Part shown: positions 11,157 through 21,907 of the stretch, piece by piece
Position numbering within the stretch: the stretch's first letter is position 1
Layout: each line of letters starts with the position of its first letter
NCBI GenBank assembly: GCA_021234155.1
Contig: JAJEKV010000030.1
Location: forward strand, 8,489,890 to 8,553,889
Length of the DNA stretch: 64,000 nt
Source of the DNA: Isoetes taiwanensis
Taxonomy: Eukaryota > Streptophyta > Lycopodiopsida > Isoetales > Isoetaceae
Reading direction: 5' to 3'
Translations under genes and position numbers: made by a program
The notes under the pieces: generated by a model
Seen by the model: only the letters and a program-made list of their open reading frames with translations
The model's database searches: none
What the model was told of the DNA's origin: nothing

Positions 11157-13919
11157 AGGAAGGAAGGAAGGAAGGTTCTTTTATCGTCCGCGGAGGCCAA
11201 TCGGCCTATGGGACCCAAATTACACGAGTGCAGCAAGCCCGTTGCTACCCGGATTAAAAAACCCCCTCTTACGAGCGAAAAAACGTCCAACAAGCCTGCT
11301 GGCAGCTGTACAAATATACATATACACATGAATTCCTGGCACCTCAGATAGGCGTCCGAGGGCAGAGGTGAGTCCGCAGATCCAAAACCTCCTGGAGGTA
11401 GGAGCCAAGGGATCGAACTGATGGCGTACTGAGTAGCTCGTGCAGGGCAGACCAGGTCGCACCAAGAGAATGTAGCGAGCCCAAATCTGACTATAGGCTG
11501 GACAGCTCTGGAAGGCATGGCTTTCATCCTCAACAACCCCCAGCGGGCAACACTGACAAAGCCTGTCCTGGCGCGGCTCTCCAACCCACCGACCTGTCTC
11601 AAGCCAAAGATGGTGGGTCCCTGTTCGAATGGACGCGATGATCCTGCGCTTCTTCATGGGCAACTGAGAACGCAGGTAGAGCTGTGGGCCTCGAACCAGG
11701 GTGGGGTTTATGTGCTATTTGTAGTGTGCCATCTTTACCTGTTCCAGAGCATGGTGGTCCCAGAGCTTCCCCAGGAAACAAGAGTCCAAGTAGCCCCTCA
11801 GCCTATCCCGGTCGGCGCCTGTGTGCACCTGGATGCACCTATGTGCATCTACGTTCCAGCGCGCCAGCCACTGGGCTCTCTTGTCCCTCCAACAAGCCCT
11901 GAGTCATTGCGGGCTCATCGCCACAGCATAAGCCAAGTGCGGGAGCCGAGTGTCACCCATGCTAGCCACCTTCTGGAAATAAACAATGTGTCTATCGAGG
12001 GCCGCATGCTGCAGGGGCATGAATCCTATCTCCTGCAACAAGATTTGATATGGAACTGAGGGCTTGACCCCAAGTGCCCGCGTAAAAAATGCCTTCTGGA
12101 CCTGCTCTAAGTCGTTCCAAGTCGCCAAAGACACCACTGGACCCCACACCTCGACCCCATACAGAAGAACTGGCTCCACCAGTGCCCGGAACAAATGTGA
12201 CTGGTGGCCCCAGTCATCTGAGCCTGGGTGTGACTTGTTTTGCATTAGCGCATGGTGCCTTCCAACCGCGGTCACCCAAGGCTTAATGGATGCATCCCAA
12301 TACATTGAGGACAGAAATTCCATCCCCAGGTACTTGTAGCTGGGTGTGACCTCTACCATCTGCCCCTGATAAGTGAGCGCCGGAGGTGCTGGATGACGTG
12401 AGGAGGATATGAGGACCAGCTTAGTCTTGGCCAGGTTGACATGCATGTCCATCGCCTGGCAGAATGTGTCCAGGGCATCTAGGTGTGCCTGCATGCCCTC
12501 TGGTGTATGGGCCAAGAGGTCCACATCATCTGCATAGATGAGCTGACCTGATGCAAGAGCTGTATACCGTCCCTCCCATTGGCAGCAAGCCAGGCTTCCA
12601 ACTGGTCAATGTAAAGTCCAAAGATTGTAGGTGAGAGAGGACAACCTTGCCTAACTCCAATGCTGCTGGCAAATGACTGTCCTTCCAGTTGCATGCGGCT
12701 GTGGCCCCTCTACAGATGCATAATAACCTGCTCGCGCAGATCCATAGGGAGCCCCGGATGGTGCAATCTTGCCCACAACTTTTCCCCGGTAATCGCGGTT
12801 TAAAGCTTTTGCAAAGTCCACAAAACAAAGAAGATAGTCCTCCCGGCGGTTCTGTTGTCCCCACTGTGGCCCCCGAGTGTGAAGATGTGATCAATGGTCG
12901 AATCGTCGGGTCGGAAGCCCGCCTGGGTAAGCAACCCGACTTCCGGCGCCTCGCCCATCCGTTACCTCATTGTTGAGAATGCTCGCGCACGGCTTGGCAA
13001 ACACCGAAAATGACCATGATGGTTCGGTAATTGGTGGACCGATTATTGGGTCCCCCGCCTTGTAGATCGGAACAACCCCGCTTGTGGTCCATGAATGGGG
13101 AAAACCCTCTTCTTGCGGCCTCGTTGAACGGGCGGCAGGGACGGGCACCATGGGCCGCCCCGCCCACTTGAGCAACTCCGCGCGCAGCCGCCTAAGTCTG
13201 CCGCCTTCCCATTAGCCAGTATTTGTAGCCCCTCTTCGACATCTTCTTACGTGATCACCGGTGATTGGGCCATGTTCGGGGGCACATCCGTCAGGTGTTC
13301 CCGCTCCCATTGCACCGTAGTGATGTTCCCCGTAGGTCGTGGCTGGCTCGGCAGAGTACCCCTGCCGTAAAAGCTCTCGTGGGCGCCTAGTAGGCCAAAC
13401 ATTTCTCCTTGGTGCCTTGCGGGTACCTTGCCTTTGTTTCCTTGAGGAAGGCGGGTGAATGGTCGGTGGCCTGAGCTCGCGTGTCCGATCCGCGATGAGG
13501 CGGAGGCGCGTTTTGCGTTCCTTACACTTTCGGCATCAAACCATCGTTGCAGCGAAAGGTTGTGGCCTCTCGATCTCGGGCGTGGGGGAGGTCTCCCAAA
13601 GCACTGTCGCCTCGTTCGGAGGAGCTCAACCAGCTGGTCGGTTTGCTGCTCCAGCGTGTGGGTCCGTAGAACTGTCGGGAGGGCTTCTGCGAGCATGTCA
13701 GCGTAACCCTCCGCCTGCTCATAATCCAAGTGCAACCGAGGTCGGCAAGGTGCTGCTACTGAGGGGCCGTAGCGGCTGGCCAGGCCAGCTTCACATAGAG
13801 TGGGAGGTGATCTGAGTCGGCCTCCTCGTCCCGACTGTCCGTGCCGATGTGAAAATGGCTGATAAGGTGTACATCCTGCGCAGCCATCATGGCATAATCC
13901 ACGACACTAGTTCCGTCGA
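11157..13919 (-). mobile_element. LINE A copy 1: 5'-truncated non-LTR retrotransposon
   Basis: Read on the minus strand, it begins at 13919 inside an APE-type endonuclease: SVVDYAMMAAQD (about 13910-13875), then SDHLPLYVKL with the catalytic SDH motif. The reverse transcriptase follows in several frames, with SIGVRQGCPLSPTIFGLYID (12660-12600), a YADD-type box across a frameshift (about 12540-12520, reading IYADDVDLLAH) and VNLAKTKLVLISS. A C-terminal cysteine knuckle (RLCQCC...EDESHAFQSCP, 11590-11505) comes next. The 3' end is the array (CCTT)n, AAGG on plus at 11157-11175. At least four frameshifts make it dead. A second copy with the same 3' end lies at 60.8-64 kb. Confidence 0.85.
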
Positions 13920-14144
13920 GGGATGCCACGTGGCACCACTAAGATGGGGCCGTGTGGCGGTTGCCCAATAGGAGAAGGCCATAAGGAAATGGGCCTTTCC
14001 TAAGGTTATCTAAGTTAAACAATTAACTTAGATGTGCACCCCTTGCCACTTTCTAAGGCATACAAGGCTACAAAGGTAGACTTGTATGGTGATGGGTCCA
14101 GGAATTATACGTATTTATAGCGTATATTCCCCTGGAACGTCACA
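13920..14144 (-). repeat. Truncated 3' LTR
   Basis: Matches 28032-28256 of the 5' LTR nearly base for base, including the TATA palindrome. The homology stops abruptly at 13920, where LINE A sequence begins. The remaining 1.4 kb of LTR is absent from the other side of the LINE, so it was lost by deletion or recombination rather than simply displaced by an insertion. Confidence 0.9.
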
Positions 14145-14157
14145 TTCTCCCCCCCTT
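14145..14157 (-). promoter_or_regulatory. Polypurine tract (plus-strand DNA primer site)
   Basis: The minus strand reads AAGGGGGGGAGAA immediately before the TGTGACG start of the 3' LTR, exactly where a retroelement polypurine tract must lie. Confidence 0.85.
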
Positions 14158-14545
14158 AGGACAATGCTGTCCTCAGCATTGCTCCGGTGCCGAATACCCC
14201 CTAGTGCATCATGCCCCAAGGGTTTTAAGCTAGGGAACGTCTCACGATCCCATCATCGCGCATGATCACTTTGACCTTCACCATGACCCCCCTATGGCCA
14301 GGTGTGCGAGCCCCGCATTGTGGCATAGAGAGCATCCGACCGATGTCTCGTCATCGCGCACCATGCCTCACTTCCTCTCTCGCATGACCCTATTGGTCAT
14401 GCGCACCTCTTGGTGCATGTTGGCCTAGAGAATGCCTTAAAGGCATATCCCATCATCGCCCACACGTTCCAAGATTCTGGCACATGCACTCTACTAACTA
14501 GAATACATGAGCCAGAACTTAAGGCTAACTAAGAAACATACTAAG

Positions 14546-17500
14546 CTAACCTCCTGGCAAGTCGGGGTCGACCAAGTCGGAGACGACTCGCCCATCAAAC
14601 TCCTTCATAAACTCTGGGTATTGCTTCTCCAAATCCTGCTTCAATACCCATGTTGCGTCTTCCACGGGCAAGTGCTTCCATTTGACCAAATACTGGAGGA
14701 ACTGAGACCTCCTAGTCTTCTTGAATGACTTATCGAGAAGTAACTCAGGCACAATTTCAACTTGCTCTTCTGTCATTTCCAACAAAGTTGGAGTATCCAA
14801 GACCTCATCAGGGTTAGGATTGTGCCTTTTCAATAAATTTACGTGGAAGACTTTATGAACTTTGAGATGGGCCGGAAGATCCAACTTGTAGGCTTGGGAG
14901 CCTACTCTCTCCCAAATCTTGAACGGACCAGCCCACCTAGGGGCAAGCTTCTTGCAATTCCCTATGCGAAGCTTAGCTTGCTTCACCTTGATCTTCAACC
15001 AAATGCTGTCGCCTACCTTGAACTCTCTTACGGTCCTGTGCCTGTCGACTACACTCTTCTGCCGACTTCTTGCTGCTAATAGGTACTCCCTTACTTCTTC
15101 CACCAGCTGCTGCATATCTCCTAGCATCTGTTGGGATACTTCAACCTTTGACACTGAATTGTGCCAAGTATCCGGGGTTAGGCACTGGTACCCGTAATTG
15201 ATCATGAATGGAGACATCTGGGATGACTCCTGCTTCGTACTGTTGTAGGCGAATTCTACCAAGTGAATGTACTCATCCCACTTGGATTGCTTATTCCACA
15301 CATAACTTCTTAGCATATCTTCGATGATGCGATTCGTCCGCTCCGTCTGGCCATCCGTCTGAGGATGGTATGCCGTGCTCATCGAGAGCTTGGTCTGAAT
15401 CGTAGCAAAAAGATCTTGCCAGAATGCGCTCATAAACTTCGAATCTCTGTCTGATATTATCTCTCGAGGCATGCCATGGAGTCTAAAAATCTCCTTCACA
15501 AAATGCTGGGCAGTGTCTAAGGCTGTGTCCGTAGTTTTGCAAGGCATAAAGTGTGCCATCTTAGATAATTTGTCTACGACAACCATTAATGCATCTTTGC
15601 CTCGTAGAGTTCTAGGAAGTCCTGTGATAAAATCCATGCTTACCACTTCCCATTTTGCATTCGGCACTGCTAAAGGTTCCAAGGCTCCCGGGATTCGAAG
15701 CTGCTCCGCTTTGGTCTGCTGGCACAACTGGCACTCTCGAATATATCTGGCTATCTGTTTCTTCATTCCTGGCCAGAAATAGCTACTCTGAATCTTGAAG
15801 TAGGTCTTCATAAACCCCGCATGCCCTGCTATTGGGCTGTTGTGTGTGTCATGAAGAATTAACTTCCTTATACTTGACGATTCGGGCACACACAACTTGT
15901 CCTTATGGTACAACATATTGCCTTCCTTCCTGTAATGCTTGAAGGCTTCCCGTTCCTTATCTGTTCTAGCCTCCTTAGAGAGGCTTTTCCATACCTCCTT
16001 GAAATCACCATCAGATGGTAATGTCTCCTCAATTTTCTTGCCATACCCACTCAAAAGAGTTGATATAGCATTACATTGTGTTCTCGTCTTAAGGGGTCTT
16101 CTAGAGAGAGCATCAGCAACCACTTTCAACTTATCCGGCTTATAGGCAATTTCAAAATCATACTCTTCGAGGAATTCCATCCACCTCCTTTGCCTTAGAT
16201 TAAGGAGTGGTTGGGTAAAAATGTATTGGAGGCTTTGGTGATCAGTATCTAACTGAAATTTCCTCCCAAGCAAATAGTGCCTCCAAATACGAAGAGCTCT
16301 CACACTAGCTAGAAGTTCCTGATCATGGGTTGGATAACGCTGCTTGGTGTCATTCAACTTCTTGGAATCATAGGCTACTACTCTTCCTTCTTGCATAAGG
16401 ACTCCACCTGTTGCTATCTTACTTGCATCTGTTGCTACTATCTTGTCTTTATCTGGATCTGGCAGAACTAGCACTGGAGCTGTTGTTAAGGCTTCCTTAA
16501 GCTTTTCAAATGAAGCTTGAACATTTTCTAGCCAATGTGTTCTCCAATCTTTCACCTTAACACTCTTAGTGAGATCCGTCAAGGGGGATGCCCACTTAGC
16601 GAAGTCCTTTACGAACTTCCTGTAGTATCCCGCCAGACCTAGAAAACTCCTCACCACTGCCACATTCTTTGGAGCTGGTCAATCAACTACTGCTTCAATC
16701 TTAGATGGATCTGTAGAAATCCCCTCAGCTGATACCACATGCCCCAAGTATTCCACTCGACCTGTTGCGAAGTGGCATTTGGAGAGCTTTCTATATAGTC
16801 GATGCCGTCTCAACTTTTCCAATACTCTTCCCAAGTGCTGACAATGATCTTCAAGGGACTTGCTGTAGACTAGAATGTCGTCGAAGAAAACAATGACAAA
16901 CTCATCTAGGAACTCCCTGAAGATGTCATTCATGAGACGCATGAAAGTTGCTGGGGCATTCGATAGTCCAAAAGGCATTACTGTAAACTCGAAGTGCCCA
17001 TACCGCGTTCTAAAGGCGGTCTTATGGATATCTTCTTCCTTTATCCTTATTTGATGGTAGCATGACCTTAAGTCGATCTTAGAGAATACTTTTGCTCCTT
17101 GGAGCTGGTCAATCAAATCATCTGCCCTTGGCAAAGCATACTTATTCTTTATCGTCTGTTTGTTAAGCTGGCGATAATCTATGCACATTCTTAGGCTCTC
17201 ATCTTTCTTCTTCACGAAGAGTATGGGTGCTCCAAAAGGAGACACACTTGCTCTAATAAATCTAAGTTCGAGCAATTCCTGCAGCTGCTTCTTGAGCTTT
17301 ATCAACTCCGGGGTGCTCATCCTGTATGGTGCCTTGCTGGTAGGCTTAGCATCTGGAGCTAATGTGATCTCACATTCTACACCCCTATAAGGTGGTAGCT
17401 GCCGGATTTCATCCGGGAATACATCCTTGAATTCTGTAATGAGCCTTGCTACTGGCTTGGGCAACTGATTCCCCTTCTGGTTACTTCCATCCTGTTTATT

Positions 17501-19502
17501 TGGCTCAATTGTCTCTAATCTCAAAATATAATCCACCTTATTTCTTTCTATACTTTTCCTTAGCTGCTTCAAAGAGATGCACTGCATGGGGGAAGCTACC
17601 TTCTTACCTTTCACTATGAATCTGGTGCCGTCCGGTGCAGTTATGGAGTTCTCATTACGATCGCAGTCAATCATCGCTTTAGCTGGCTTTAGGAACTCCA
17701 TTCCCACTATAAGGTCATACTTTCCAATATCCATGACCTCTGCCCCCATTGGCCACTTGCTTCCACTAAGGTCTATGTCAAATGTGATCCTCCTCCCCTT
17801 AGTGTGACGAATTGCACCATTGGCCATGCTAACTGGCCTTGGCTTAGACTTCAAAACTTTATTCTTCATTAGGGCAGCAAGCCTAGGAGAGGCAAAGTTG
17901 TGAGAGCTACCTGTGTCTATCAAGACTAGATATGGACTGCTATCTATGATTCCCTTAGCCGCAATGACTGTGGACTGATTTTCAACATCATCTGACTCAA
18001 TAGCTGCACAAATATGGCACTCACCCTCTATAAAATCGTGCGCCTCCTGCTGGTCGTCCTCTTCGTTGTCTCCTTCGGTTGGTGAGTCCCAATCTGCAAG
18101 TTCTGCCAAAGCTGCCTGCATGACGAATGGACAATCGTGTGTTCGGTGCCCTGGCTGGAAGCACCTAAAACATAACTTCTTCTCGATACATTCCTGCCTC
18201 TTTTCCTTTGGCAGGCTGTCTAGAAGGCGCTTCAGCGAACTGCCCCCTGATCCACTTTGTGTCTTATGATCCCCAAAGGCCTTACCCTGTACTTTCCCTT
18301 GCTGGTGACCCCCGGCTGGAGTAGTTGCTGACTGTTTATTCTGATACTGCCCTTGGTACTGCCCTGCTGATTTACCTTTGAAGGCCAACTGTTTCTCCCC
18401 TGGGGTTGCTGGTGCTTCTTCCAAACTTATGGCTTTATCCTCGGCCTTTGCTACTGTCTTTGGGTTGATTGCTCGGACTAGCCTTTTGATATTGTTGTTC
18501 AATCCCTCAATGTAGGTTTCAACCGCTTGTCTTTCAGAAACTCCGGGAACATGGAGCCTGAGCCGCATGAATTCCTCTGTGTACTTTGCTACTGACAAGG
18601 TACCCTGGTTCAATCTGTAGAATTGTTGGATCTGCCTGCTAGTATGTGATCTTGGCACATAATGTTTGCGAAAGGCCTTGCTGAAGGTCTTAAATCTGCA
18701 ACTGTTCCTTTTGAGCTTATTGGACTTTGCGTAGCCTTTCCACCAAATTCTAGCTGCTCCTATTAAGTTTGCTATAGCAACCTTTCCTATATCTTTGTCC
18801 TTCATGCCATAAGAATTTCCAAACTCTTCCATTTCATCAAGCCAAGCTTCTGCCTCCATACCTGACCTGTCCTTCCCTGAAAACTGACCCAACTTCCTAG
18901 TCTTCCACACATTGCTCATAGCGCTGTCAACTTTCTTCTAATAGTCATCTGTCTTCTTTGCCCTGGCTTTTACCTGTGATGTATCGGACTCACTCTCTGA
19001 GCTAGAACTGTCCTGGCTGTCAGAAGTGTCTGATGAACTGAAGCTAGGTGGCGATGGGGTCCTTCTGGCTCTCCTTTTTCTCTTCCTGTCTCTAACATTT
19101 CCCTGATTGTCTTGCCCTTCTGGCTGTGGGCCTTCCTCAATGCCTTGCTGAGGTAGTGGTGGAGGAGGTGGTGGTGCAGGTGCATATTCCTGGGCGTTCA
19201 TCAATGGGGTGGCCCAGTGAATCAGCTGATGCATCTGGTTCCTCATCTGGGTGAGCCTTGCGTTGATTGATTCCACCGTCATTTCCTCGTTGTTGTCATC
19301 TTGTTCACGCCCAAATAAGTTTCTAGGTACCCATTGGTGATGTCGGCCCTGGCCTTGAGAACTTGAGCCGGTGTTCCTGGCTGCAAGGATTGATCATCAA
19401 TGCTTGTTATTTAAATTATACATTAATCATCCTTATTACAATTGAATTATTGTTAGGTACAAAAGAAATCATGTGAAAATTCCACTTACAAGTCAAGGAC
19501 AT
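14546..19502 (-). CDS. gag-pol: gag-pol polyprotein (chromovirus) with two nonsense codons and a 109-bp intron
   Basis: The start ATG (19502-19500) lies in a 13-nt exon that splices to 19380 and stays in frame to the stop at 14546: 1615 codons. Numbering from that Met, the Gag core is about 165-330, with a CCHC zinc knuckle ([14 protein letters not shown]) at 408-421. The aspartic protease motif [10 protein letters not shown] is at about 491-500. Reverse transcriptase follows ([27 protein letters not shown]), with active site FFDD at 836-839. RNase H D is near 989. Integrase has an HHCC zinc region and D1254, D1315, E1351 (DD35E), then a GPF/VFHV module. A chromodomain ([17 protein letters not shown]) lies within about 1545-1615. 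In-frame stops sit at codons 152 (TAG at 18940) and 905 (TGA at 16681, replacing the conserved Trp before PAP..VRSFLGL), so this copy is inactive. Both stops are explained by a single transition. Confidence 0.93.
19381..19489 (-). other. Predicted small intron near the 5' end of gag
   Basis: The minus strand has donor CTT|GTAAGT (19489) and acceptor TTGCAG|CC (19381), enclosing 109 AT-rich bases. Splicing joins the 13-nt ATG exon (MSLT-) to a frame that is open through [16 protein letters not shown] into the downstream Gag Met at 19282. Without splicing, the upstream frame has a stop (TGA) just before the acceptor. Internal introns are uncommon in LTR retrotransposons. Confidence 0.6.
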
Positions 19503-19606
19503 AATGAAGTCATTAATACTTAGGAATACATCTCATGAATTACATGATAATATTTGAAAGGAAATATTCAATACAATTTAAATGACAACAAAGCAAATTT
19601 TTTCCA

Positions 19607-21111
19607 TCATCGATGCCCCCTCATGGACTTGAAGAAGTTCTTGACGTTCTTGAGTCGTAGCCCTTTGCCGACGTTCTGCAAGATCCTTGCGGCCGATCCT
19701 CCTTCAAGTGCTCTTGCCATCTGGGGTGCAGGGAGTTCGGGTGCCGTCGCCGCCACTACTGACAATGTTGCGTCCCTGAGGTGGCCCCTGGCGAAGTCGA
19801 GGCAATGAAGAGCTACCGATCTCTTAAAGAGGATAACATGATCTGTTATGTAATCTATTTTGGCGTGCTGCCCGAAGCCTGAAAGTGCTACAAGGAGCGC
19901 CACCGACTCTTCCCCTCTTGGGCTGAACTCCTTATGGAAGACTATCATCTGCCCTTGACTAAGGGCCGGAAGATAGTACTTAAGTGCCTTGCCCTTCTCT
20001 GTGCCCCCGGTTCCCGTACCTTTTCTCTGAGCTGCTTCGCCGAAGACATCTAATGCAAAAAGGTCTTCGTGATCCCTCCACATTGTTATCGCGTTCTCCA
20101 AGTTGATGCTGTTGGATGCTTCGCGCATGCTCCTGGAACGCACTGGTCGGCTGGAGCTTGGGCCTCTTCCTGGCTTGTACAATCTACTTTGTATCTGCTG
20201 GAACTCTTCCTCTGGGATGATGGGTTCCTGTTGTTGATAGATTTCCCTTATCTGCTGATAAGCTGCTATATCTGACATTGTCTCCCTGGCATAGGAGTGC
20301 CGGTCTACTAGCTCCCTTGGAATTTCCTGATAGGAGTAGTCGATGAAGTCGTTGCCCTGCTCTTTTGCAATTAAGCCTAACCTTCTTCTTGGCAGTAAGG
20401 AAGGTTGAGGATGTCGTTAGCCAATATGTACTCCTCGCCGTCGATGATGACTGGAGACAGGGCCGTGATGTCGATTGGCGGTTCGAAATCTCGCCTTAAG
20501 GTGCCTTCTTGCCTAGCTATACGCCTCTCCATCCTCCTTGCTTCTCTCATCTCCCAACTTGGGTTCTCCTCCCCTTTCTACTCGTAGTCTTGCTCAATCT
20601 GCAGCATCGGTGTTCCTGAGGTCGCGCCATAATACTCGTACTCTGAAGACTCGATCTCATGGATGTTGATCTGCTCCCTTCGGGTGTCGAGAGGTACTAA
20701 ATCTAGAGGCTGAATTGAGGGCTCTCCTGCCTTGTTGATTGATTTATACTGCATAAATAGGGCTAGGGCTGCATGGGCTGAGAGATATCTATGCCTATTA
20801 TGTCTGCAGGTCATGTAATCGGGCATGGTTCTGGTCCTATCCCACAGCTTCTTCTTGCCCCTGGATCCTCCCCCTACAGCTTGGGTAAGCGAATCTAGGG
20901 ATACCCATTTCCCTCCCCTAGGTGGCAAGCTAACTTCCCAGGGTAGAATCTGCTGGTCATACTGGCAAATGATATCAGTGTAGAAGGGAGTTCTGGTCAA
21001 TGTTGCATGAAGATCAAAGAGGTGGTCAAAGACATGGAAGGCTTGCTCAGCAGGAAAATCACGGATATGATTGGCAGCATCATACCATCTGATGAAGCTA
21101 GAGGGCGCCAT
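19607..21111 (-). CDS. ORF2: unrecognised protein of about 500 residues, one stop and one frameshift
   Basis: ATG at 21111 in good context (CTTCATGGCG). The frame runs to a TAG at 20578-20580, continues open as KGEENPSWEMREARRMER and on to LANDILNLP. It then shifts frame near 20395 into RRRLGLIAKEQGNDFIDY and ends at 19607 after a basic tail (LKNVKNFFKSMRGHR). I read it as one broken frame of about 500 codons, because sequence character and spacing are continuous. There is no signal peptide or clear membrane segment. The N-terminal third is rich in aromatic and His residues (FIRWYDAANHIRDFP, HVFDHLFDLHATL); the middle is acidic and Gln-rich. I recognise no family and assign no function. It sits between the H3-like ORF and gag and has its own upstream TATA box. 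An ATG 11 codons earlier (21144) is the alternative start. Confidence 0.6.
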
Positions 21112-21220
21112 GAAGCAGAGATGGATGTAAAAAATGGCTTGCAAGGATCAATGGGAGACTGAAAAATCGCCTAGGATGCTAAGAGCAATTCTGATGAGGG
21201 GAAAATGACAAATGGGGTCC

Positions 21221-21229
21221 CCTTTTATA
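21221..21229 (-). promoter_or_regulatory. Internal TATA box for ORF2
   Basis: The minus strand reads TATAAAAGG, a near-ideal plant TATA box, 110 bp upstream of the ORF2 ATG. The same box is kept in the duplicated leader at 24206-24214. It suggests that ORF2 has its own transcript rather than relying only on the LTR. Confidence 0.55.
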
Positions 21230-21407
21230 GACTAAGGTCTGCCTTGGGTTCCGTGCACAAGGGGTTCTTGGTAGGAAAAACTTTTGTTCGAGGGCTATGG
21301 GTGTCCAAATGAGCTATCATGAAGTGCAAATCTAAGCAAAGCAAAGCAAGAAACACTACATGGCAGGTTGTTGGGTCAAAATTGGTCAAATTAGGCCAAA
21401 AATGGGC

Positions 21408-21480
21408 AAATCGGGTCGGTTCGCGCGAATAGCCTCTGCGTTGCGAACGCGGGCCGTTTTCGCGGGGTCTGACCCGATTA
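21408..21480. repeat. GC-rich hairpin repeat, copy 1
   Basis: A 73-bp unit bounded by AAATCGGGTC and GACCCGATT (inverted complements). It holds the palindrome TTCGCGCGAA and the near-palindrome GCGTTGCGAACGC. It lies in the non-coding gap between the H3-like ORF and ORF2; a duplicate-leader counterpart is at 24392-24463. Confidence 0.75.
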
Positions 21481-21608
21481 GGGTTATTTTGGGTTCAGAT
21501 GAGGGTTTCTAGGAATTTTAAGATGCTAACATGACTATTTGGCTCAATTCTGATCTAGCTAGCAACTTATTTCATGCAATTTGGACATGTCATGGTGCCA
21601 ATTTGGCC

Positions 21609-21680
21609 AAATCGGGTCGGTTCGCGCGAATAGCCTCTGCGTTGCGAACGCAGGCCGTTTTCGCGCGATCAGACCCGATT
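21609..21680. repeat. GC-rich hairpin repeat, copy 2
   Basis: A second copy of the 72-73-bp hairpin unit, 201 bp from the first and differing at a few bases, with the same terminal inverted arms. The matching copy in the duplicated leader is at 24593-24664. The surrounding DNA is AT-rich, so the GC peaks stand out sharply. Confidence 0.75.
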
Positions 21681-21907
21681 TCGCCAATTTTGGCTTAGGG
21701 TTCCATTTTTTTTGCTAGGATGTCTATTGCTTAAACTATTACGGGCATTTTGATCATGATACACAAAAACTATACTATAATTCGAGCTACTTAGCCACAT
21801 TTTCATGTGAAAATTGAATCAATTTACAAAAACAAAAGAGCTATATATTTATAGAAAACGATTTAATTACATTAAAACTTTTAATAAACGTACAAAATTA
21901 GGAGAAC

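Noticed and set aside
13247-13735. 162-codon minus frame as an independent gene
   Set aside because: It lies between the endonuclease and reverse transcriptase of LINE A and has a counterpart at 63030-63446 in copy 2.
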